The notes below the pieces were generated by a model. It was not told the DNA's origin. It made no database searches and worked only from the letters and a program-made list of their open reading frames with translations. From assembly GCF_014467015.1 (NCBI RefSeq), contig NZ_CP058559.1, positions 3,162,001 to 3,226,000 of the forward strand: DNA of 64,000 bases, given 5' to 3'. Source of the DNA: Alkalicella caledoniensis (lineage in GTDB: Bacteria > Bacillota > Proteinivoracia > Proteinivoracales > Proteinivoracaceae). Position numbers and translations under genes: made by a program. Position 1 is the stretch's first letter; each line of letters opens with the position of its first letter. This document shows positions 6,605 through 14,207 of the stretch, piece by piece.

Positions 6605-9073
6605 ATGTCAAAGAAAAAACTAGTGTTTAAAATCGAAGGTATGACTTGTAGTAGCTGTGCAAATAACATAGAGAAGAAATTAAAATCTCTAGACGGAATA
6701 CTAACTACCAATATCAACATAGCTACGGAAAAAGGACAAGTTGAATACGACAGTTCTAAGATTGATGAAAAAGCAATTCTCAAAGGTGTAGAAGATGCAG
6801 GCTACAAAGGTAATATTGAAGAAGAAAAGAAACAAGAGAAAGTCACACTGAAGGTTCACGGTATGACTTGCACTGCGTGCTCTAGCAGGGTGGAAAAAGC
6901 TCTAAATAATATGGATGGGATAATATCGGCAAACGTGAATTTCCCAGCAGAAAAAGTGACCATCGAATATGACTCAAGCCAACTTCGGCTACTTGATATA
7001 AAAAAGAAAGTTTCGCAAGTGGGATATGAATTAGACCTTGAAGAAGAAACTCAAGATGATGGTATAGATGAAGATGAGCTTAAAATTAGAAAAACTGCTA
7101 GGACCATGAAGATTTCTATCGGTTTATCAACAGCAATAATGGCACTAATGATGGTTCATATGTTTATAACTCCTATACCTGGATATTTCATTATGACCAT
7201 AGTACTAGGTTTTCCAATTATATTTGGGACAGGATTACATGTCCATAAAGCTAGTTTTAAAGCACTGAAAAACGGAAGTCCAAACATGGATGTACTAGTA
7301 ACACTGGGATCATTACCACCATATTTGATAGGTTTATTAGGATTTTGGTTCCCAATACAAACTTTTATTGAAATGGCTACTACAATAATGACTTTCCATT
7401 TGATAGGGAAGTATTTAGAAGTTCGAGCTAAGGGGAGAGCTTCTCAAGCAATCAAAAAACTTCTGCAAATGGGGGCTAAGACAGCAAAAATCATTGTGGA
7501 TGGAGAAGAAGTTGAAATTCCAGTGAAAGATTTACAAGTAGGGGATATCATGGTAGTACGTCCTGGTGAAAAAATCCCTACTGATGGGGTTGTTGTTGAT
7601 GGAAGCAGTTTAGTTGATGAATCAATGGCCACAGGGGAATCAATGCCTGTGAAAAGGGAAAAGGACCATGAAGTTATTGGAGCTACACTGAACAAGCAAG
7701 GGTTACTAAAAGTTAAGGTAACAAAAATAGGAAAAGATACGTTTTTATCACAAGTTATTAAAATGGTTGAAGAATGTCAAGGTTCCAAAGTTCCTATACA
7801 GGAATTTGCTGACAGAATAACAGGATATTTTATTCCAGCTATTATCATCATTACAGTGGGTACATTTATATCATTTAATATATTCTCAGATTTTCATCTG
7901 AGTATAATCGAATGGGGTTCAACCTTTTTACCATGGGTTAACCCTGACCTAACACCACTTACACTGTCATTTATAACTGCAACAGCAGTTTTGGTTATAT
8001 CTTGTCCATGTGCCCTTGGTCTTGGTACACCTACAGCCCTAATGGTGGGTAGTGGTATAGGGGCAGAGAAAGGCATTTTGATCAGAAATGGTGAAGCTAT
8101 ACAGACTTTTAAAGATGTAAAAGCAATAGCCTTTGATAAAACAGGTACAATAACAAAGGGTAAACCAGAAGTAACTGATTTAGTTATGGTAGAGGGTATA
8201 AAGGATACAGACTTCCTATATTATGCCGGTACAATAGAAAAAGGTTCAGAACATCCATTGGCACATGCCATAGTGGAAAAGGCAAAAGAAGAGAAGATTA
8301 AACTCGGTGAGGTTACTGAATTTAGCGCTCTTGTGGGTATGGGTGTTGAGGGTATGATAGATGGAGAAAGAGTACTTGTAGGTAACAGAAAGCTAATGTC
8401 TGAGAACAATGTTGCCTATGAGAGCTATGAAGAAGAGCTAGTAAGGCTAGAAGAAGAAGCAAAGACTGCTATGCTCTTAGCCAAAGGTACAAAACTACTT
8501 GGTATTGTAGCTGTTGCAGATCCAATAAAAGAAGATTCAGCTCAGGCTATTGCTGAATTAGAAAGTATGGGTATCAAAACAGCCATGATCACAGGAGACA
8601 ATAAGAGAACTGCAGCTGCAATAGGCAAAAAAGTTGGTATCAGTCATGTTATTGCTGAGGTTTTACCTGATGGAAAGGTTGAAGAAGTTGTAAGGCTTCA
8701 AAAACAATATACTACAGTTGCAATGGTTGGTGACGGTATTAACGATGCACCTGCACTTAAACAATCTAACGTTGGTATCGCCATTGGAACAGGGACAGAT
8801 ATTGCAATTGAAGCAGCAGACGTAACCCTAGTTAGGGGAGAGTTAACTGGCATTGTATCAGCTATCAAACTATCTAGGGCTATCTTCAGAAAGATAAAAG
8901 AGAACTACTTCTGGGCGTGGTTCTACAACGCTGTAGCCATTCCAGTAGCTATGTTTGGTTTACTACACCCTATGATTGGTGCTGCAGCCATGGCTATCAG
9001 TTCCCTAAACGTTGTTTATAACTCTCTAAGGCTAAGGAAAGTTAATATAGAGCCGAACTACAAAAAAGCTTAA
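6605..9073 (+). CDS. copA: Copper-translocating P1B-type ATPase CopA
   Basis: 822 residues. Two N-terminal heavy-metal-associated domains carry MTCSSC (Cys15, Cys18) and MTCTAC (Cys89, Cys92). Membrane helices flank the actuator motif (ATGES), the ion-binding CPC motif is Cys467-Pro-Cys469, the phosphorylated Asp is in DKTGT (Asp511), and SEHPLA and GDGINDAP complete the ATP-binding domains. The length and the CPC plus two-domain layout are typical of Cu(I) exporters. It should pump Cu(I) out of the cytosol. It has both a CsoR-like operator/promoter and an upstream sigma-54 promoter. Its terminator begins 30 bases after the stop codon. Confidence 0.96.
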   Translation: MSKKKLVFKIEGMTCSSCANNIEKKLKSLDGILTTNINIATEKGQVEYDSSKIDEKAILKGVEDAGYKGNIEEEKKQEKVTLKVHGMTCTACSSRVEKALNNMDGIISANVNFPAEKVTIEYDSSQLRLLDIKKKVSQVGYELDLEEETQDDGIDEDELKIRKTARTMKISIGLSTAIMALMMVHMFITPIPGYFIMTIVLGFPIIFGTGLHVHKASFKALKNGSPNMDVLVTLGSLPPYLIGLLGFWFPIQTFIEMATTIMTFHLIGKYLEVRAKGRASQAIKKLLQMGAKTAKIIVDGEEVEIPVKDLQVGDIMVVRPGEKIPTDGVVVDGSSLVDESMATGESMPVKREKDHEVIGATLNKQGLLKVKVTKIGKDTFLSQVIKMVEECQGSKVPIQEFADRITGYFIPAIIIITVGTFISFNIFSDFHLSIIEWGSTFLPWVNPDLTPLTLSFITATAVLVISCPCALGLGTPTALMVGSGIGAEKGILIRNGEAIQTFKDVKAIAFDKTGTITKGKPEVTDLVMVEGIKDTDFLYYAGTIEKGSEHPLAHAIVEKAKEEKIKLGEVTEFSALVGMGVEGMIDGERVLVGNRKLMSENNVAYESYEEELVRLEEEAKTAMLLAKGTKLLGIVAVADPIKEDSAQAIAELESMGIKTAMITGDNKRTAAAIGKKVGISHVIAEVLPDGKVEEVVRLQKQYTTVAMVGDGINDAPALKQSNVGIAIGTGTDIAIEAADVTLVRGELTGIVSAIKLSRAIFRKIKENYFWAWFYNAVAIPVAMFGLLHPMIGAAAMAISSLNVVYNSLRLRKVNIEPNYKKA

Positions 9074-9102
9074 TCTATAATTGACATTATAGATTTAAAA
9101 TA

Positions 9103-9154
9103 AAGGGGTTAGGTTGAATTTCCTACTAAAGGATAATTAACCTAACCCCTTTTG
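9103..9154 (+). terminator. copA terminator
   Basis: Stem AAGGGGTTAGGTT (9103-9115) pairs with AACCTAACCCCTT (9139-9151), with a 23-base loop and TTTTG after it. Confidence 0.75.
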
Positions 9155-9207
9155 TGTACCTTTCTTCTCCTGAATTCAAAAAGTTATAGTCTTTGGTGTA
9201 TTTTTAT

Positions 9208-9223
9208 TGGCATGGGTTTTGCA
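9208..9223 (+). promoter_or_regulatory. Sigma-54 (-24/-12) promoter 2
   Basis: TGGCAT-GGGTT-TTGCA, with GG and GC 10 bases apart, lies about 40 bases before the start of the LDCC-type gene. It shares TGGCAY-N5-TTGCW with promoters at 6337, 13281 and 17701. Confidence 0.8.
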
Positions 9224-9261
9224 TACTAGTAATATATGATCTTCAAAAAAGGAGGAGTATC

Positions 9262-9396
9262 ATGAAAAATATTTTAAAGAAGTTAATTGAATCAATTGCG
9301 AAGAGTAATAAAGAGAGTTTTGATAGCAAGAGGTTAGATTGCTGTGACCTTAACAAGAAAAACAATAACGGAGGTAAGAAAAATGGAAAATCATAA
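9262..9396 (+). CDS. LDCC-motif putative metal-binding small protein
   Basis: 44 residues from ATG 9262, placed by GGAGGAGTATC just upstream. An amphipathic basic N-terminus (MKNILKKLIESIAKSNKES) is followed by LDCCDLNKK and an Asn/Gly/Lys tail. The LDCC cysteine pair defines a small family of putative metal-binding proteins in Clostridia. It is the first gene after a sigma-54 promoter and its end overlaps the next gene by 14 bases, so the two are translationally coupled. Metal binding is inferred from the Cys pair and context, not proven. Confidence 0.7.
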   Translation: MKNILKKLIESIAKSNKESFDSKRLDCCDLNKKNNNGGKKNGKS

Positions 9397-9622
9397 TCAC
9401 GGTAAAAGTAAATGGATGATGGTGCTGTGTATGCTACCCCTGGTGGCATTTGTGGTGGTAAGGTTCAGCGGGTTCCAGTTTGGAAGCATAGGCAATTACA
9501 TTCCTTTCATGTTCTTCTTGCTTTGCCCTTTAATTCACGGAGGTATGTTCTATTTCATGTTTAAGGCAGCTAAGGGTAAGAAAGAAGGAAATGATGGAGA
9601 TATAGAAATAGAAAATGCTTAA
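9383..9622 (+). CDS. Small two-helix membrane protein, DUF2933-like, His-rich N-terminus
   Basis: 79 residues from ATG 9383, with GGAGGT 7 bases upstream. The N-terminus MENHNHGKSK holds two His. Two hydrophobic segments follow (about 13-28 and 37-59), the second with Met and Phe clusters, then a Lys/Asp/Glu-rich tail. The layout resembles the DUF2933 family found near copper and other heavy-metal genes, but the match is by pattern only. It overlaps the LDCC gene and shares its sigma-54 promoter. Confidence 0.55.
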   Translation: MENHNHGKSKWMMVLCMLPLVAFVVVRFSGFQFGSIGNYIPFMFFLLCPLIHGGMFYFMFKAAKGKKEGNDGDIEIENA

Positions 9623-9631
9623 TTGCTAAAT

Positions 9632-9680
9632 AAGGTGTAGCATATTAAACAATTTTTGTGGCATATGCTACACCTTGTTT
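9632..9680. terminator. Hairpin formed by dyad pair 2 (terminator or activator site)
   Basis: Two 16-bp dyads, 9636-9651 and 9657-9672 (TGTGGCATATGCTACA), start 21 bp apart. Together they form a stem AAGGTGTAGCATAT / ATATGCTACACCTT. The T-run after it is weak (TTGTTT). It ends the LDCC/DUF2933-like unit and lies about 55 bases before the next small gene. Confidence 0.55.
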
Positions 9681-9726
9681 AATGCTAAGTGTACCTATTT
9701 GAACTAAGAGAGGAGGAGTAAAGTAC

Positions 9727-9828
9727 ATGAACGGTTTCGATATCATTTTTATCATGGTTGCTGCTGTTTGGATTTTCTTTATGTTTAGGAGAGGGGGATG
9801 CTGTGGAGGAGGAAAACATCATAGATAA
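9727..9828 (+). CDS. 33-residue membrane micro-protein with GGCCGGGKHH tail
   Basis: ATG is preceded by GAGAGGAGGAGTAAAGTAC, a near-perfect ribosome-binding site. Residues 4-20 form one membrane helix, then RRGGCCGGGKHHR ends the protein. The CysCys-GlyGlyGly-x-His tail could bind a soft metal at the membrane face. The same GCCGGG-x-x-H pattern appears at the N-terminus of the protein at 13461, so the two look like related modules with opposite order. Confidence 0.65.
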   Translation: MNGFDIIFIMVAAVWIFFMFRRGGCCGGGKHHR

Positions 9829-9891
9829 GTTGAAAAAACATAAGGTATTCTATAAACTATAATAAAGAAACAATGCGAATGGGGTGGAAAA

Positions 9892-10098
9892 ATGCCTATT
9901 TTAGTTTGTTTAGCCATGGCGGGTATTTTATATTTTTTACTAGATGGCGTAATAGGGGACAAAGATAATACAAAAACAAATACAAGTGATATTGCAGTCT
10001 CTGAGCCCTGTGCTGGTTGTGGCAAGAAAGTAAACAATACTTGGAGATACTGCCCCTTCTGTGGTTATGTCAAGGAAACTGGTGAGAAAAATGAATAA
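9892..10098 (+). CDS. Membrane-anchored zinc-ribbon protein
   Basis: 68 residues: one N-terminal membrane helix (about 2-20), a short acidic linker, then CAGCGKKV and CPFCGY, a four-Cys zinc ribbon in the cytosol. GGGTGGAAAA lies upstream of the ATG. The stop codon overlaps the start of the histidine kinase gene (ATGAATAA arrangement), so it is translationally coupled to that kinase and may belong to the same signalling unit. Confidence 0.75.
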   Translation: MPILVCLAMAGILYFLLDGVIGDKDNTKTNTSDIAVSEPCAGCGKKVNNTWRYCPFCGYVKETGEKNE

Positions 10099-11470
10099 AA
10101 GGCATTTTTTTACTACTTTAGTTATGGTGGTTTTAATAACACTTCTGCACTATTACCTTTTTAGCAACAGAATGGTTTTTCATGATTTAGTTAGAATATT
10201 TTATTATATTCCTATAGTCTATGGAGCATTTGTTTATAGGCTAAAGGGTGGAGTAATCATATCCAGCATAGTGGTAATTCTCTATGCTCCTCACTTGATA
10301 ATGTATTTTGGGGTTGTAAATTTTGAAGTGGTTTACCAGTTGCTAGAGTTACTGATGTTTATATTGGCGGGCTTAGGGATAGGTTATCTAGTTGAAAAAG
10401 ATCATATCAAACGAATGGCCATTGAAAGACAAGTGGTTAAGATAACAGATTTAGAAAACTATAACCATAATATTTTAGATAGTATAGAAAGTGGCATAGT
10501 TGCTTTTGATTCAAAGGGAAAACTCAAATTTGTGAATCACAAAGCTAATGAAGAATTTAAAGGGTTAAAATATGTCGAAAAATTTTTAAAACAATACTGT
10601 ATTGAAGAATCTATTGAAGATGTTTTACATGGAGGTACGGAAGGTATTACCCGGGAGATAAATCACAAAGAAGAATCATATGAGTTAAGTTGCATGCCAA
10701 TTATGACCATAAATAAAGATATTGAAGGAGTCGTAGTAAGCATCAAAAATATAACTATGATGAAGGCACTAGAGGAGCAAGTGCGCCGTGGAGATAGATT
10801 GTCAGCCGTTGGAAACTTAGCTGCAGGAATAGCCCACGAAATACGCAACCCTTTAGGGATTATTAAAACAATTAGTCAAACACTACAAAGTGGCGAAAAC
10901 CACGAATCTGAAAACCTTAAAGAAGGTTTGGAAATTATAGACCATGAAATAAACCGTGCTAATGATGTTGTTAAATGGCTCTTAGATTTTGCAAAGCCTG
11001 AGCAATATTCTCCCCAGCCCATTAACTTATCCGAAGTAATAAATCAGCTTTCTAGTATATTCAGTAAATACTCTGAAAAAAAATCTGTGGATATAAAATT
11101 AAACAACAAGGATAATATATGGACATACGGGGATCAAGAAAAGCTAAAACAAGCTTTTGTAAACCTCATGTTAAATGGAATTGAGTCTATATCAGGAAAC
11201 GGCATAATGGATATATCTCTAAAAGTAGAAGATTACAACTGTGTTCTTCAGATAATAGATAGTGGGTGTGGGATAAAGCAAGAAATCACAGAAAAAATAT
11301 TTAACCCTTTTTTTACTACCAAGGAAAAAGGAACAGGACTAGGACTTTCCATAACCCATAAGATTATTGAGCAGCATAAGGGTAAGTTAAAAATAGAAAG
11401 TGTAGAAGGTAAAGGTACGAAGGTTATGGTTTATTTGCCTTTATATGAGGGGGATAGGAATGAAGAATAG
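10091..11470 (+). CDS. Membrane sensor histidine kinase, NtrB/ZraS-like
   Basis: About 459 residues from ATG 10091, which overlaps the stop codon of the zinc-ribbon gene. Four hydrophobic segments fill residues 1-105 with almost no external loop. A PAS domain (about 125-225), a HisKA domain with His249 in GIAHEIRNPLG and an HATPase domain (NPFFTTKEKGTGLGLSI) follow. The SAVGNLAAGIAHEIRNPLG signature is typical of kinases paired with sigma-54 activators. With no large sensor loop, it may sense through the membrane or PAS domain. The 3' end overlaps the response regulator gene. Confidence 0.92.
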   Translation: MNKRHFFTTLVMVVLITLLHYYLFSNRMVFHDLVRIFYYIPIVYGAFVYRLKGGVIISSIVVILYAPHLIMYFGVVNFEVVYQLLELLMFILAGLGIGYLVEKDHIKRMAIERQVVKITDLENYNHNILDSIESGIVAFDSKGKLKFVNHKANEEFKGLKYVEKFLKQYCIEESIEDVLHGGTEGITREINHKEESYELSCMPIMTINKDIEGVVVSIKNITMMKALEEQVRRGDRLSAVGNLAAGIAHEIRNPLGIIKTISQTLQSGENHESENLKEGLEIIDHEINRANDVVKWLLDFAKPEQYSPQPINLSEVINQLSSIFSKYSEKKSVDIKLNNKDNIWTYGDQEKLKQAFVNLMLNGIESISGNGIMDISLKVEDYNCVLQIIDSGCGIKQEITEKIFNPFFTTKEKGTGLGLSITHKIIEQHKGKLKIESVEGKGTKVMVYLPLYEGDRNEE

Positions 11471-12809
11471 GATTCTTGTGGTAGACGATGAACGAAATAT
11501 GAGATGGGCTATAAAAAACGCATTGGTTAAAGAGGGCTTTGATGTTTTTGAAGCCAGTAATGGAAAAGAAGGTTTAGAGATGCTTGCAAGTATTGAACCT
11601 AATTTGGTACTGTTGGATATTCGTATGCCTGGCATGGATGGTATAGAAACTTTGACGGAAATAAAAAAGAAAGATAAAGACGTACCTGTAATCATGATCA
11701 CAGCCCATGGGACCATGGAAATGGCAATAGATGCGTTAAAGTTAGGGGCCTTAGACTTTGTATCTAAACCCTTTGAACTTGAAAAACTCAAAATAATTAT
11801 TCGAAATGCCTTAGACCTCAGAAATATGAAAGAAGAAATATCGTACTTGAAAGAAGAGTTGAGATACAACACAGGACAAAGGATTATTGGATCCAGTAAA
11901 AAAATGCAAGATGTTTTAGATATGGTGAATCGTGTAGCTAAAACAAATGCTACAGTGCTGATTTTAGGTGAAAGTGGAACAGGTAAAGAGGTTATAGCCA
12001 ATGCTGTACATTACAACAGTGATCGTAAGGATAACCCATATATAAAGGTAAATTGTGGTGCTATTCCTGAAAATTTAATAGAAAGTGAACTATTTGGATA
12101 TGAAAAAGGTGCTTTTACAGGTGCTGGTTCAAGGAAAATTGGGAAGTTTGAGAGGGCAAACAAAGGAACTATTTTCTTAGATGAGATTGGTGAACTTAGC
12201 TTACCACTACAGGTTAAGCTTTTACGTGTACTCCAGCAAAAAGAATTTGAGCGGGTTGGTGGTACTGAAAATATAAAAATAGATATTAGAATAATAACAG
12301 CTACAAACAAAAACCTATTGGAGATGGTGGAAAAAGGATTGTTCAGGGAAGATTTGTACTATAGGTTGAATGTTATTCCCATTGAGCTACCCCCATTGAG
12401 GGAAAGAGTTGAGGATATTCCACAACTTATAGACTATTTCACAGAGAAATATTCCCTAGAACTAAGCAAAAAAGACGTTAAAATAGATAGTTCCGTTATA
12501 CAAATCCTCTGTGATTATACTTGGAAAGGTAACATTAGGGAGCTAGAAAATGTTATTGAACGCATGGTTATACTGTGTGACGGTAATAGAATAACAGAGA
12601 ATATTATACCTGCAGAGGTCAAAATCCCTTCTACCTCTGAAAACAGTATTGTATTACCTGCCAAAGGTTTAAAGCTAGAAGAGGTAGAAAAAGAACTGAT
12701 AGTGCAAGCCCTAACCCGTACTGACAATAATCAAACAAAGGCAGCTAGATTACTTGGAATCACTAGGCACACCCTCCTTTATAGAATGGAGAAATATTCA
12801 ATTAAATAA
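11460..12809 (+). CDS. Sigma-54-dependent response regulator (NtrC/ZraR type)
   Basis: 449 residues from ATG 11460, inside the end of the kinase gene; GAGGGGGATAGG precedes it. The receiver domain holds Asp9-Asp10, phospho-acceptor Asp53, Thr80 and Lys102. The AAA+ domain holds GESGTGKE (about 170-177), the sigma-54 contacting loop GAFTGA (about 217-222) and a DEIGE Walker B. A Fis-type helix-turn-helix (TKAARLLGITRHTLLYRM) ends the protein. It should oligomerise on upstream sites and open sigma-54 promoters. Four such promoters lie within 7 kb, at 6337, 9208, 13281 and 17701. Its closest functional analogue in layout is the zinc-responsive ZraSR pair of enterobacteria, which is an inference. 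Confidence 0.95.
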   Translation: MKNRILVVDDERNMRWAIKNALVKEGFDVFEASNGKEGLEMLASIEPNLVLLDIRMPGMDGIETLTEIKKKDKDVPVIMITAHGTMEMAIDALKLGALDFVSKPFELEKLKIIIRNALDLRNMKEEISYLKEELRYNTGQRIIGSSKKMQDVLDMVNRVAKTNATVLILGESGTGKEVIANAVHYNSDRKDNPYIKVNCGAIPENLIESELFGYEKGAFTGAGSRKIGKFERANKGTIFLDEIGELSLPLQVKLLRVLQQKEFERVGGTENIKIDIRIITATNKNLLEMVEKGLFREDLYYRLNVIPIELPPLRERVEDIPQLIDYFTEKYSLELSKKDVKIDSSVIQILCDYTWKGNIRELENVIERMVILCDGNRITENIIPAEVKIPSTSENSIVLPAKGLKLEEVEKELIVQALTRTDNNQTKAARLLGITRHTLLYRMEKYSIK

Positions 12810-12831
12810 GTGTTTAAGGGGAGGAATTTAT

Positions 12832-13203
12832 ATCAAAAAGGGAGACAAAATAATTATTGCTATAGTACTTATACTGGGATTAAGCATGGGGGGGTACTTT
12901 TTGTACGGATTACCACCTATGGAAGATGGTTATGTAATAATAAATGTAGATGGAACCATTATTGATAAGATACCTGTTTTTTCAGATGTTGAAGAGACTG
13001 TATATCACGACTTTATTTTTGGTGAACATGAACATGTGGGAACATTAGAAATCATAGGAAATAGGGTGAGAATGTTACCTATGCCCACTGATATCTGCCC
13101 AGAAGGGATATGTTCAGATACAGGCTTTATAAGTGGTATGTTTCAAAATATAGTTTGTATGCCCAATAAAATACATGTATATCTAGATATTGATGGTATT
13201 TAG
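12832..13203 (+). CDS. NusG domain II-containing membrane protein, apparent AUC start
   Basis: About 123 residues: a short basic N-terminus, a membrane helix (about 7-27), then the NusG-II fold with YVIINVDG and the signature CPEGICSDTGF plus QNIVCMPNKI. Family members are common in Clostridia, often near redox or FMN-transfer genes, and their role is unknown. GGGGAGG (12818-12824) sits 7 bases before an in-frame ATC. No ATG, GTG or TTG occurs in frame between the regulator's stop codon and this site. The only canonical upstream start is a TTG at 12754 inside the regulator gene, with no ribosome site. AUC initiation is therefore the best reading; a base-calling error (ATG to ATC) is the alternative. 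Confidence 0.75.
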   Translation: MKKGDKIIIAIVLILGLSMGGYFLYGLPPMEDGYVIINVDGTIIDKIPVFSDVEETVYHDFIFGEHEHVGTLEIIGNRVRMLPMPTDICPEGICSDTGFISGMFQNIVCMPNKIHVYLDIDGI

Positions 13204-13248
13204 TGTAGTCAATGACACAAGCATTGTGGCATTGGCTACACTTTTTTT
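13202..13248 (+). terminator. Terminator built from dyad pair 3
   Basis: Dyads at 13204-13219 and 13225-13240 (TGTGGCATTGGCTACA) start 21 bp apart and fold into a long stem followed by seven T. It ends the kinase-regulator-NusG-II operon. The pair also sits 42-78 bases upstream of the -24 box at 13282, the normal place for an activator site, so it may have both roles. Confidence 0.7.
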
Positions 13249-13280
13249 GAATGATTACTGTTTACATTGACTTCTAAAGT

Positions 13281-13296
13281 TGGCATGTAAATTGCT
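13281..13296 (+). promoter_or_regulatory. Sigma-54 (-24/-12) promoter 3
   Basis: TGGCAT-GTAAA-TTGCT, with GG (13282-13283) and GC (13294-13295) 10 bases apart. It points to the micro-protein gene at 13461. Dyad pair 3 lies just upstream. Confidence 0.8.
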
Positions 13297-13334
13297 TATA
13301 TATTTGTTAAGAACAAATTTCTTCTGTTGAGTTT

Positions 13335-13395
13335 AAGAGCCTTAACCTTCTTTAAAATTAAATTTCCCCTTCTTCATAAACTTAAGGCTCTTTTT
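13335..13395 (+). other. Long-loop hairpin in the 5' leader of the 13461 unit
   Basis: AAGAGCCTTAA (13335-13345) pairs with TTAAGGCTCTT (13382-13392) around a 36-base loop, followed by TTT. It lies about 25 bases after the expected sigma-54 start site and could act as an attenuator or leader structure. No ribosome site is hidden in it. The rest of 13249-13460 shows nothing else I can name. Confidence 0.5.
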
Positions 13396-13460
13396 ACTCA
13401 GCTCAGATCTCTTTAGTAAGAAAAATATGAAAGATAGTATTTATGAAGGGAGGTGGAGTA

Positions 13461-13613
13461 ATGGGATGTTGTGGTGGAGGACATAATCACCTAAATAAAA
13501 ATAAAAATACCGAAAATTATAATAATAAGCCAGATACTGTCAGCAATACAAACACGATGCTTTGGGTAGGGGGAATGTTAGTTCTAATTGCGATAGTTTC
13601 TTATATATTTTAA
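13461..13613 (+). CDS. 50-residue micro-protein with N-terminal MGCCGGGHNH and C-terminal membrane helix
   Basis: ATG is preceded by AAGGGAGGTGGAGTA. The protein opens with MGCCGGGHNH, continues with an Asn/Lys-rich linker and ends in a hydrophobic helix (about residues 33-50), giving a tail-anchored layout. CysCys-Gly3-His-x-His is a plausible metal site. It mirrors the GGCCGGGKHH tail of the protein at 9727. It is the first gene after sigma-54 promoter 3. Confidence 0.65.
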   Translation: MGCCGGGHNHLNKNKNTENYNNKPDTVSNTNTMLWVGGMLVLIAIVSYIF

Positions 13614-13673
13614 GTTTTTTAATACAAATCTAATAGAAATCTAATAATAATTTAATTACACATGGAGGAAAAG

Positions 13674-14057
13674 ATGAACATAAGAGTGCTACTAATACAC
13701 AGAGATAAGAACATTTATTGGACAATAAGTAATGCCTTGACGAGAGCAGGTTTTATTACATTTCATGCCAGTAGTGGTGATGAAGGTATTGATGTACTAA
13801 ATCAAATAGACCCAGGTGTAGTGGTGATAAATGTAAATGAAGGCATCACAGGTAGGAAAAATATACTTAAGGAAATTAAAAAGAATCCAAGAACATCAGT
13901 AATAGCTGTTGGGAATAATCTAAAAAGCCAAGCTGTAAAGGAAATAATAGAATTGGGAGCTATATATATCAGCGTGAAATCACTAGAAATTAACAAATTG
14001 ATAAAAACAATAAATGAATCCGTTAAATATAATAAGAGTTTGGCAATATCAGTCTAA
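13674..14057 (+). CDS. Degenerate receiver-domain protein (pseudo-receiver)
   Basis: 127 residues from ATG 13674, which has GGAGG 5 bases upstream; the ATG at 13662 is part of that site and was rejected. It aligns without gaps to the receiver domain of the regulator at 11460, but the acidic pair is His9-Arg10, the phospho-acceptor is Asn53 and the Thr80 position is Gly; only Lys102 is kept. There is no output domain. It therefore cannot be phosphorylated in the normal way. It may bind the kinase or the full regulator as a decoy or adaptor. It is co-transcribed with the micro-protein at 13461. Confidence 0.75.
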   Translation: MNIRVLLIHRDKNIYWTISNALTRAGFITFHASSGDEGIDVLNQIDPGVVVINVNEGITGRKNILKEIKKNPRTSVIAVGNNLKSQAVKEIIELGAIYISVKSLEINKLIKTINESVKYNKSLAISV

Positions 14058-14065
14058 TAAATATA

Positions 14066-14118
14066 AAAATGTAGCATTTCCTACACAGAAGTAGAAGATG
14101 CTACATTTTTATATTTAC
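14066..14118 (+). terminator. Terminator built from dyad pair 4
   Basis: TGTAGCATTTCCTACA (14070-14085) and a related dyad at 14090-14105 start 20 bp apart. The outer arms AAAATGTAGCAT / ATGCTACATTTT form the stem, followed by T-rich sequence. It ends the micro-protein/pseudo-receiver unit. Confidence 0.65.
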
Positions 14119-14207
14119 AAAATATTATTTATGTAATTTAAGTGGTATTTCTATAAAGTTAATCATATAAATTAAAAAACCAGTTACTAACAGAAGGAGG
14201 AAGATCA

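Noticed and set aside
11441-12001. Long minus-strand frame opposite the sigma-54 regulator
   Set aside because: Composition and length are explained by codon bias of the real gene; no ribosome site and no domain.
14150-14170. Possible sigma-54 promoter before the CcdA-like gene (GTGGTATTTCTATAAAG)
   Set aside because: The -12 GC is absent at the required spacing, despite dyad pair 4 lying upstream.
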